In this document: piece after piece, positions 1 through 5,186 of the stretch | How the letters are laid out: each line of letters begins with the position of its first letter | Numbering within the stretch: the first letter of the stretch is position 1 | Source: Pirellulales bacterium | Lineage (GTDB): Bacteria > Planctomycetota > Planctomycetia > Pirellulales > JAICIG01 | Direction of reading: 5' to 3' | Assembly (NCBI GenBank): GCA_025924495.1 | Contig: JAICIG010000509.1 | Span: forward strand, 1 to 5,186 | DNA length: 5,186 nucleotides | Made by a program: the position numbers and the translations under genes | Notes under the pieces: model-generated | Databases searched by the model: none | What the model was told of the DNA's origin: nothing | The model's input: the letters and a program-made list of their open reading frames with translations, nothing else

Positions 1-942
1 GCCGCCGCGCGCCTCTCCGCGGCGAGCGACCTCCGTTCCGAACTCGCGGCCGAGCGCTGGTCTAAACGTGAATCACAGCCGCTGGATGTTTTGGCGAGCG
101 TGGCGAGTGGCCTCTCCACGGAGTACCTGCGCGAGGCCTGTGGCGATCAACCGTTCGATGCTGTTTTCGCCGATCCAGAGAGTCCCTGGGTCGACGAGAA
201 TGCCTTCGTCGATTTAGCGTATCGCTGTAAAGGGGCCATGCCTCCCGCCGCGCTGCGAACTCTGCTCGATGCCGTGCGTTCGGCGCCGGTTGGAGTTTCG
301 AGTGAACTTGAGGCGATTACCGAGGAGGCTCTGCGTCAACTCGCCGACGTCGAGAACGCTTTGCGGCGGCCTTTTCAGCAAGGGCATGCCTTGGCCAACT
401 GGCTTAGGATACAGATTGGCACGGTAGGCGCGCGCGTCGACCCCGATTCATTGTTGGCGAGTTGGAACGTCAGCCTAGGCAGCCACGACTTCGCGACACG
501 GCGGCTTGATGCGGTCGCTTACTGGGCGCACGGCCGGCAGCCCGCTGTGCTCTGGAACACATCCGACAAGCACCAAACGAACGAGGGCGCGCGTCGCGCC
601 ACCGTCGCCCATGAGATCTGCCATTTGCTGGTCGACCGCCATGAGGCACTGCCTCTTTCGGCGGTCGTGGGAGGGGCTATGGATCGCCGGCTGGAACAAC
701 GTGCGAATGCCTTCGCGGCCGAGTTGCTTTGTCCGCGTCGAGAAGCCGGGGCCGAGTACCGGCAGTGGCGAGACGTGGCCGCGGCGCTCGACAGTCTCAC
801 CCATCGGTTCGGCGTCAGTAAGGAGCTTGCCAGTTTGCAGATCGCGCAGTCCGACGCCGTGCAGGATGCCAATCACCAGCGCGATCTCGAGGAAGCAGGC
901 CCGCCGGGGGCGTTTTATCCTTGGGGCCGCGGCTCGCCATAA
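1..942 (+). CDS. ImmA/IrrE family metallo-endopeptidase, 5'-truncated by window edge
   Basis: This is the C-terminal 313 residues of a cytoplasmic zinc peptidase. The frame is open from base 1 with no stop, so the true start lies outside the window; a TTG at 91 is an unlikely start because coding-like sequence (ELAAERWSKRE) precedes it. The motif HEICH sits at visible residues 204-208 (610-624). The family block EQRANAFAAELLCPR follows from residue 232, where the Glu is the probable third zinc ligand. Upstream, ALANWLRIQIG and DPDSLLASWNVSL match the region that precedes the catalytic core in long ImmA/IrrE proteins, and the RFGVSKELA segment is the usual tail. Known relatives cleave repressors (ImmA on ImmR, IrrE on DdrO) and so switch on mobile-element or stress genes; the target here is unknown. 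The missing N-terminus could hold a DNA-binding or other domain. The next gene follows after 5 bp, suggesting an operon. Family assignment is strong; role is inferred. Confidence 0.88.
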   Translation, partial: AAARLSAASDLRSELAAERWSKRESQPLDVLASVASGLSTEYLREACGDQPFDAVFADPESPWVDENAFVDLAYRCKGAMPPAALRTLLDAVRSAPVGVSSELEAITEEALRQLADVENALRRPFQQGHALANWLRIQIGTVGARVDPDSLLASWNVSLGSHDFATRRLDAVAYWAHGRQPAVLWNTSDKHQTNEGARRATVAHEICHLLVDRHEALPLSAVVGGAMDRRLEQRANAFAAELLCPRREAGAEYRQWRDVAAALDSLTHRFGVSKELASLQIAQSDAVQDANHQRDLEEAGPPGAFYPWGRGSP

Positions 943-947
943 TTCAT

Positions 948-1286
948 ATGGATTCCAACGGTCGCAATCCCACGTTGCGCTTGAGCGACGCCGAGGCAAT
1001 CAAGAGAACGCTCGCCAAGTTGGCGTCTGCGTGGAAGAAAGGGACCGCGTACCATTCGGCCATGTCGCAAATGAAGCTGCACCCGGCCTACCATCAGATC
1101 CTTGCGTACCGTTTCGCCGCGGTGCCGTTAATTCTGTCGCGGATGCAGAGAGGCGAAGGGCGATGGTTCGACGCCCTGGAAACGATTACGGGCGAGAACC
1201 CGGTGCCCGCGGAGCGCCGCGGCGACGTCAGGGCGATGATCGACGCCTGGCTCCATTGGGGCCGCCATGGCGGATACGTGACGTGA
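948..1286 (+). CDS. Small uncharacterised protein downstream of the ImmA/IrrE peptidase
   Basis: This encodes a 112-residue soluble protein of unknown function. The ATG at 948 was chosen because it lies 5 bp after the peptidase stop and gives a compact protein; an in-frame TTG at 921 would add nine residues overlapping the peptidase gene. No clear Shine-Dalgarno sequence precedes either start, so translation may depend on coupling. The N-terminal half is charged and probably helical. The conserved-looking part is LHPAYHQILAY, then AAVPLILSRMQ, then RWFDALETITGENPVP and AMIDAWLHWGRHGGY. From memory, this HPAY...W.AL..ITGE.PVP pattern belongs to a recurrent small hypothetical family found in accessory regions. 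No catalytic motif, signal peptide or membrane segment is visible. The tight spacing suggests it works with the peptidase, perhaps as partner or substrate, but this is inference. Confidence 0.75.
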   Translation: MDSNGRNPTLRLSDAEAIKRTLAKLASAWKKGTAYHSAMSQMKLHPAYHQILAYRFAAVPLILSRMQRGEGRWFDALETITGENPVPAERRGDVRAMIDAWLHWGRHGGYVT

Positions 1287-1328
1287 AACGCTGCTGGCTC
1301 CAACGGCGAAACAGGCACCAAGTCAGTA
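1287..1328. other. Convergent intergenic gap between the two operons
   Basis: These 42 bp separate the stop of the small plus-strand gene from the stop of the minus-strand deaminase-like gene. No stable hairpin followed by a T-run is visible on either strand, so transcription may run through into antisense of the opposing operon, or stop by a factor-dependent route. Nothing else is recognisable. Confidence 0.5.
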
Positions 1329-1949
1329 TCAGAGTGTGCTCGCCGACAGCTTCAAGGCAACCTCGTCCAGCCGAATGGCGCCGATCGTTGGCTTGCGATT
1401 TCCAATGAACGCGCTCCGATCGACGAGACTCGGATCACCGCTCTGTACCGTGTGCAGGAACAGTTGGCAGATCGTCGTGCCGGGCTTGATCGTTACGGGG
1501 ACCTCTCCGACGTTCGTTAGCTCAAGCGTCAAACAGCCAGTGAAGCCTGGGTGAACCCCGGTGGCAGTGGCGATGATTAAGCCATGCCTTCCCCAAGACG
1601 ATCGGCCTACCACGTATCCCGCCATGTTGCTCGGCAACCGTATCCATTCAAGTGTCACCGCGAGCACGAAGGCACGTGGGTGCAGGAAGAACGGCTCGCC
1701 AAACGACACGTAGTGGTATTTCGAAAGCTGCGATTCGCTGGGTGGTGTGGCCTGCTGATCGTAGATGTCCAGGTGTGGAAGGCGGCTCCCCCGGAATACT
1801 TGGAACCAGCAGCCCAACCGCAAGTCAATCGAAGCCGCCCCCGACGTCCGCAACGCTGACAGGTCAGGCGCAGGCCGAAACGCTAACGGGTCGCTGGGGT
1901 TGTCCGGATTTTCGAGTTGCTGCGCGATCTTATCAGCTCGCAGGATCAT
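1329..1949 (-). CDS. dCTP deaminase-like protein (Dcd/dUTPase fold)
   Basis: This 206-residue protein has the trimeric dCTP deaminase/dUTPase fold; true Dcd enzymes convert dCTP to dUTP in the cytoplasm. Landmarks in order are the N-terminus MILRADKI, ASIDLRLG (39-46), FFLHPRAFVLAVTLE (87-101), the substrate-binding GRSSWGRHG (115-123), GVHPGF (131-136), LTLELTN with the expected catalytic Glu143, and the PGTTICQL strand (156-163). The ATG at 1949 was chosen because its ATGA overlaps the protease stop and MIL is the usual Dcd beginning; an in-frame TTG at 1970 would add seven residues. AAGGA at 1960-1964 is a weak ribosome site 10 nt upstream. The residue ten before the Glu, Asp in canonical Dcd and DCD-DUT, is His133, and the C-terminal lid is divergent. 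It may therefore be a specialised branch rather than housekeeping Dcd. As the last gene of a three-gene operon beside defence-type genes, it is a candidate nucleotide-depleting effector (inference). Confidence 0.85.
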   Translation of the reverse strand: MILRADKIAQQLENPDNPSDPLAFRPAPDLSALRTSGAASIDLRLGCWFQVFRGSRLPHLDIYDQQATPPSESQLSKYHYVSFGEPFFLHPRAFVLAVTLEWIRLPSNMAGYVVGRSSWGRHGLIIATATGVHPGFTGCLTLELTNVGEVPVTIKPGTTICQLFLHTVQSGDPSLVDRSAFIGNRKPTIGAIRLDEVALKLSASTL

Positions 1950-3181
1950 GGAACGCCGATCCTTTCGCAATATTCCGCGACTTCAAAGCTCTTTAGCAAC
2001 AGGTCATTCAGGACGCGAATGCGATCGGCTTGGTCGATCTGCGGCCAATCCGCCCAGAGCTTTTCGTCGTGGGAGCACTCCCATCCGGCATTAACGATGT
2101 CCGTCAGCGGCTTGTTATCAGCGCCTGGCATAACCATTTGCAGATCCTTGCGGATGGTGGCCACGTTTTCCGGCGACTTCTTCGGAACCGACTTGCTGTC
2201 GGCCAACTTTACGGCAGCGTCGATCGCCTGCGGTGCCACGACGCTCACTGCTGCATCGGCGATCGACGCAAGAAGCTTCACCACAGGATTCGAGGGATCG
2301 AGTTGCGAGTCGAACAGAGCAGCGTAATTCGGTGGGACGGCGACGCCTATCGCTCGGGCCGCCTCAAGGAGGTATTTTACTCGCGCCTCGATGGTCGGAT
2401 AGATGGGCGATCGCTCGCCCGGTATACACGGCGAAAGGAGATAGGCGAAGGCGTGCAGGTATGCCTCCGAGAATAATCGGAGTCCCATCACATCGCAGAA
2501 AATCTCTTCGAGCTGCCGCTTGGCGAACACGTGTGCCGGCAGCCACGTGTGCTGGACGAACATGTTCGTGAGCAGGTCGCTCTGCGACGTATTCGGGTAA
2601 ACCTGCTGGTATTCGCCCCAAAACCTGTTCTTCAGGGCCTTCAGCACCTCCTCGCGCAGAACTGTGTCGAACGACTTCCCAAGATCCTGCTGGTTCCAGA
2701 CATTGTGGCCAAGCTCGTGCCCCGCCAGGGAAATCAACAACGGATTTGACGATTCAAATGCGGGCACGCCGATCAAGACGAAATCCGGCAGGTCCGCGGT
2801 CGGCAGATAGACGAACGGCGAATAATCCCACTCCGATGAGAGCAGCAGCTTCGTGTCCGGCCCGAGCAGCCGGCGCGCGAGGCGCAGCACGGGGGCATAA
2901 GTTTCAAAGGCGTTTCGCACGTTGGTCGCGCGCAGCACGAACCCAAGAAATGGCGTGTAGATAAACAAGACGCTTAATGACTGGCTGCAGGCGTTCTTGG
3001 CGACCGGGAGGCTTGACCTAACGGTCAGTTTGTCGAGCAACCCACGCTGCTGGCGGAACACCTTCTCCAACTGCAACAGCGCGTCACGAATCTGGGCGTA
3101 CGGAAACTCTGCCTGCTTCAGCCGCTCAATCTCCTCGATGGCCGCGTCGTATCGCCGCTTGGCGTATTCGACAAACCTCAC
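1946..3181 (-). CDS. HELGH zinc metalloprotease-like protein, uncharacterised family
   Basis: This 411-residue predicted soluble protein has a gluzincin-type active site. HELGH is at residues 155-159 (2719-2705), preceded by a hydrophobic helix (PLLISLAG). EEIFCD at 225-230 gives Glu226-x3-Asp230, the ExxxD arrangement of the third zinc ligand, followed by a helix (GLRLFSEAYLHAFAYLL). Residues 1-50 are a charged helix, probably coiled coil, rich in Glu, Arg and Lys. Residues 300-411 are mostly helical with no recognised domain. There is no signal peptide or convincing transmembrane span, so it should act in the cytoplasm. The start is a GTG 3 bp after the preceding stop; GGAGG at 3188-3192 lies 6 nt upstream. 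The stop overlaps the ATG of the deaminase-like gene. The motif fits M48-like peptidases, but I do not recognise the family. Cleavage of a co-encoded or phage protein is plausible but not shown. Confidence 0.8.
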   Translation of the reverse strand: MRFVEYAKRRYDAAIEEIERLKQAEFPYAQIRDALLQLEKVFRQQRGLLDKLTVRSSLPVAKNACSQSLSVLFIYTPFLGFVLRATNVRNAFETYAPVLRLARRLLGPDTKLLLSSEWDYSPFVYLPTADLPDFVLIGVPAFESSNPLLISLAGHELGHNVWNQQDLGKSFDTVLREEVLKALKNRFWGEYQQVYPNTSQSDLLTNMFVQHTWLPAHVFAKRQLEEIFCDVMGLRLFSEAYLHAFAYLLSPCIPGERSPIYPTIEARVKYLLEAARAIGVAVPPNYAALFDSQLDPSNPVVKLLASIADAAVSVVAPQAIDAAVKLADSKSVPKKSPENVATIRKDLQMVMPGADNKPLTDIVNAGWECSHDEKLWADWPQIDQADRIRVLNDLLLKSFEVAEYCERIGVP

Positions 3182-3184
3182 CGA

Positions 3185-3610
3185 TTACCTCCGGTAGGGA
3201 TGCGGTGGACGAACGTCGAAAACGAGTTGCCGAAAAGCCGCGGCCGATTGGGAAAGGGCCAGGCAAAAGGCCAGCGACCGATGGAGCGACTCACGCTCAT
3301 CTCCCTCGTTTGCGGTCGACAGCCGCTCGGCAATCTGCTCAGTCCGCCGGAAAAGTTGGCTCAAAATGGTTGCAGGGTCATCGCCCGCACGTGCGAACGC
3401 CTGGGCAAGCACCATCCCGGTCTCCGTGTCGACCTGCAGGCCGCACGCGGGCTGGTCTGGCGCCGGTTTATCCAGAGATTGCGTTAGGCGCTGGCCGAGT
3501 TGACGTACCGCTTCTAGGGAGGTCGGCTCTCCATTGATGAGCAAGTCCAACTCGATGGCGGCGTCCGAGGCGAGAGCAGAGAGATCGGGATCCAGTGCGT
3601 TAACGAGCAT
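3185..3610 (-). CDS. Small helical protein of unknown function, first gene of the cassette
   Basis: This 141-residue protein belongs to no family I recognise. It looks almost wholly alpha-helical: an acidic N-terminal helix (DLSALASDAAIELDLLI), a helix from about 31 to 47, a Gly/Pro-containing linker near 49-62, then helices from about 64 to 98 and 107 to 131. It ends in a basic tail, RPPHPYRR. No catalytic motif, cysteine cluster, signal peptide or membrane span is visible. The ATG at 3610 is well supported by AGGAG at 3618-3622 with a 7-nt spacer, the best-placed ribosome site at an ATG in the window. Its last codons (CGG AGG TAA) carry the ribosome site for the protease gene, which starts 3 bp later, so the two are translationally coupled. 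It may be a sensor, adaptor, inhibitor or substrate of the protease; this is inference from gene order only. Confidence 0.72.
   Translation of the reverse strand: MLVNALDPDLSALASDAAIELDLLINGEPTSLEAVRQLGQRLTQSLDKPAPDQPACGLQVDTETGMVLAQAFARAGDDPATILSQLFRRTEQIAERLSTANEGDERESLHRSLAFCLALSQSAAAFRQLVFDVRPPHPYRR
3188..3192 (-). promoter_or_regulatory. Ribosome binding site of the HELGH protease gene
   Basis: GGAGG is read on the minus strand 6 nt before the GTG at 3181. It is formed by the last two arginine codons of the upstream 141-residue gene, next to that gene's TAA. This placement supports the GTG as the real start and indicates translational coupling. Confidence 0.75.
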
Positions 3611-3827
3611 CCTAGGTCTCCTGAAGTCCGTGCGTTAGGTTTCCGCCCGCGTGCCTACATCGTCATCGGCGGACGGTGGCTTTTCAAGCCCCTCCGGCGC
3701 CAAAGCTTCGCCTTGTACCGGTTGTACGTGCGTCTGGCTATATGGATCGATCTCCTATGACACGCAAATTTGGGGTCGGATGATGCGGTGCTGCTCCACC
3801 GAAGCCCCCGTCCCTGTCGACGGAATC
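3611..3827. other. Intergenic region between methylase and cassette, probable promoter region
   Basis: This 217-bp stretch is the only sizeable gap in the window. Read on the minus strand it leads into the cassette and so may hold its promoter. The best pair I can see is TTGCGT (3762-3767) and CATATA (3739-3744) with 17 bp between; each matches the consensus at only about half its positions. Small inverted repeats occur, such as CCGTC/GACGG just after the methylase stop, CGGTG/CACCG near 3785-3800 and GGCTT/AAGCC at 3678-3690. None is followed by a T-run, so I do not call a terminator. A stop-free minus-strand frame (3754-3635) lacks a good start codon. Confidence 0.35.
3618..3622 (-). promoter_or_regulatory. 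Ribosome binding site of the 141-residue gene
   Basis: AGGAG is read on the minus strand 7 nt before the ATG at 3610. It supports translation of a gene that has no recognisable homology and fixes its start. Confidence 0.7.
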
Positions 3828-5186
3828 CTAAAATAAATCGCCACGCGAGGCTGAACTGCCCGTTCTGCCTTTCGCGCGAGACTTCTTGCGACCGCGCCGC
3901 TCGGTGCCTGCCGCTTCGGCCGCTATTCCTGCTAGCCGCTCTTGCTCGGCGCGTTGGGCGTTCAGGGCCAGCAGGCGGGCGAGGACTTCGTCGCGGAAGT
4001 CGTCGGGCCAGCGGTAGCGCCAGGGCTTGCGGCGGGCGCGGCGGCCGGGGGCGGGTTCGTCGTCGTCCGCGTCGTCTTCGTAGTCGAGCAGAAAATCGCA
4101 GGTGGCCGTCGCCGCCAGGTCGTGCCAACCGTAGGCTTCCAGCACCGCCCCGTCCATCGCCGCGTGCAGCTCCCGCAGCTTCAAAATGTCAGGCGAGCGC
4201 TCGTCGTGATCGTGAAAGCGGTTGTAGGTCTTGGTGAGACCTTCGTTGTTGCGGACCATCAAGGCGGCGCGGAACTCGTAGTAGTCGCGGCCGGCGGATT
4301 CGAGAGCGGGGAGAGTTGCTAGTTGCTGGTTGTTAGTTGTTAGTGAGGACCCAGCCGCCGCTTCGAGCACGCCTGCGGGAAACGGGACTGTCTCGAAGCA
4401 GTCGCTTGGCGTGTAGCGTTGTCTTTCTTCAAGAGACGAACTGAAAAAGTGAACCCAGGCGTCGTGAGGCCGAGATTGAAGGCAGCCAATCACATCGTAG
4501 CGGTCATAGGCAACGACATTTGCTGGGCCGGCGACGATCGTGGTCGCCGGCACAAAAACGGGCGAAAGCCACTTGGAAACGAACGGAATAAGTATGATTC
4601 GCTGCATTCCCTCGATGGCCGCAAGCATCTCGGCTCGCGGGCGCAAAAACTGCCACCATTTTTCGCGGCCGCCCTCGTCCTTTTGCGCCATCCGATTCGG
4701 CTTAACCTTCGTTTCGACGATCCGCATCAGATCAGGCCAGCGCCGCGATTCAGGCTCGGACATCCCGCCGAAGTTAATAACGTAGCGATGATGGGCTTGA
4801 ATCGGGCTGTCGTTGACTTCCTCGCCACCGATATACGGAAAGATTCGCTCTGCATTGCGCGGGTCTTTCTCGATCAGTCGATGCATTTCGATGAGCGTAT
4901 TGGCAACGCCGTCGTTGGCTGTGTCGTCGAACGTGAACCCCATACCCAATACGATGCTACCCTGGAAGCTCTTGCCTTCATTTTCATGAAGCTTTTCGGG
5001 ATCATCATGTCCGCCAGCGTGAAACAGATATGCTGAGATCATCGGCACCTCACGGCCATCTAGCAGGTACGGCGGTCGCATCTGGCCCCTGTAGACATGC
5101 ACGACGCTGACGACTACGGCGGCGAGACCGGGCCATTTGTAGCGCTTGCGGGCCGCGTAGATCGTGCCGCCGTGCGTGCAGATCCA
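3828..5186 (-). CDS. Eco57I/YeeA-like N6-adenine DNA methyltransferase, C-terminal part
   Basis: The last 452 residues of a large methylase are visible. The frame is open to the right edge and the sequence upstream of the GTG at 5102 (GGTIYAARKRYKWPG, then AAVVVSVVHV) is clearly coding, so that GTG is internal. The SAM-binding and NPPY parts lie outside. Visible segments resemble the post-catalytic and target-recognition region of Eco57I-type type II methylases: NEGKSFQGSIVLGMGFTFDD, IFPYIGGEEVNDSP, HHRYVINFG, REKWWQF, RYTPSDCFETVPFP, then YYEFRAALMVRNNEGLTKTY and RELHAAMDGAVLEAYGW. An acidic stretch (DYEDDADDDEP) is followed by RRARRKPWRYRWPD and a Lys/Arg-rich tail. This class methylates adenine for self-marking in type IIG, DISARM (DrmMI-like) or BREX-like systems; which one cannot be told without the neighbours. 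A heptamer repeat sits in frame at 4314-4341. The family call is firm; exact system membership is not. Confidence 0.85.
   Translation of the reverse strand, partial: WICTHGGTIYAARKRYKWPGLAAVVVSVVHVYRGQMRPPYLLDGREVPMISAYLFHAGGHDDPEKLHENEGKSFQGSIVLGMGFTFDDTANDGVANTLIEMHRLIEKDPRNAERIFPYIGGEEVNDSPIQAHHRYVINFGGMSEPESRRWPDLMRIVETKVKPNRMAQKDEGGREKWWQFLRPRAEMLAAIEGMQRIILIPFVSKWLSPVFVPATTIVAGPANVVAYDRYDVIGCLQSRPHDAWVHFFSSSLEERQRYTPSDCFETVPFPAGVLEAAAGSSLTTNNQQLATLPALESAGRDYYEFRAALMVRNNEGLTKTYNRFHDHDERSPDILKLRELHAAMDGAVLEAYGWHDLAATATCDFLLDYEDDADDDEPAPGRRARRKPWRYRWPDDFRDEVLARLLALNAQRAEQERLAGIAAEAAGTERRGRKKSRAKGRTGSSASRGDLF
4314..4341. repeat. Four tandem heptamers inside the methylase gene
   Basis: On the plus strand the sequence reads AGTTGCT, AGTTGCT, GGTTGTT, AGTTGTT, then breaks off at AGT-GAGG. 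The 28-bp tract is read through in the methylase frame and encodes LTTNNQQLAT in a linker between the RYTPSDCFETVPFP block and the YYEFRAAL block. It is AT-richer than its flanks. It resembles the short tandem heptamer repeats scattered through some bacterial genomes, including cyanobacteria. Confidence 0.75.

Noticed and set aside
506..1408. A 300-codon plus-strand frame
   Set aside because: It overlaps the peptidase, the small protein and the end of the deaminase-like gene in another frame, and is Arg/Ser-rich without motifs: a GC-rich shadow.
1950..1970. An upstream TTG start for the deaminase-like gene
   Set aside because: The ATG at 1949 gives the usual Dcd beginning and an ATGA overlap with the protease stop, so it is the better start.
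3739..3767. TTGCGT / CATATA promoter pair for the cassette
   Set aside because: Each hexamer is only about half consensus and nothing else supports it; mentioned in the intergenic entry but not called as a feature.
3785..3825. Two small inverted repeats after the methylase stop as a terminator
   Set aside because: Stems of about five pairs with no following T-run on the minus strand; too weak to call.
3655..4128. A 157-codon minus-strand frame across the methylase end and the intergenic region
   Set aside because: It is extremely Arg-rich and out of frame with the methylase; typical of GC-rich third-position shadowing.
4419..5036. A 205-codon open frame on the plus strand
   Set aside because: It lies entirely antisense to the methylase fragment, whose protein has clear family motifs; the plus-strand translation has none.
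5100..5102. GTG as the start of the methylase
   Set aside because: The frame continues upstream to the window edge with family-typical sequence, so the codon is an internal valine.

Overview
This is a GC-rich bacterial accessory segment; GTG, TTG and ATG start codons all occur and there is no RNA gene. The sequence does not fix the organism. The GC-rich composition, the methylase tail and a short heptamer repeat inside a gene would suit an environmental bacterium such as a planctomycete, but that is a weak guess. Both ends of the window cut through genes.

Layout. Positions 1-942 (+) hold the C-terminal part of an ImmA/IrrE-type zinc metallo-endopeptidase (HEICH), open to the left edge. Five bases later, at 948-1286 (+), lies a 112-residue uncharacterised protein. 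After a 42-bp gap where the two strands converge, the minus strand carries a compact three-gene cassette. In transcription order it is a 141-residue helical protein of unknown family (3610-3185), a 411-residue HELGH metalloprotease-like protein (3181-1946) and a 206-residue dCTP deaminase-fold protein (1949-1329). The first two are 3 bp apart and the last two share an ATGA stop/start, so the three are almost certainly co-translated. A further 217 bp upstream, on the same strand, is the C-terminal part of a large Eco57I/YeeA-like adenine DNA methyltransferase (5186-3828), open to the right edge.

Interpretation. A DNA methyltransferase of restriction/DISARM/BREX type, an ImmA/IrrE peptidase and a nucleotide-metabolism enzyme side by side suggest a defence island. 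dCTP deaminases are known anti-phage effectors that deplete dCTP. The most interesting part is the cassette: a predicted intracellular protease coupled translationally to a divergent deaminase (catalytic Glu kept, conserved Asp replaced by His) and preceded by a small helical protein. This could be a protease-gated nucleotide-depletion system, but that function is inferred from gene order and motifs only.
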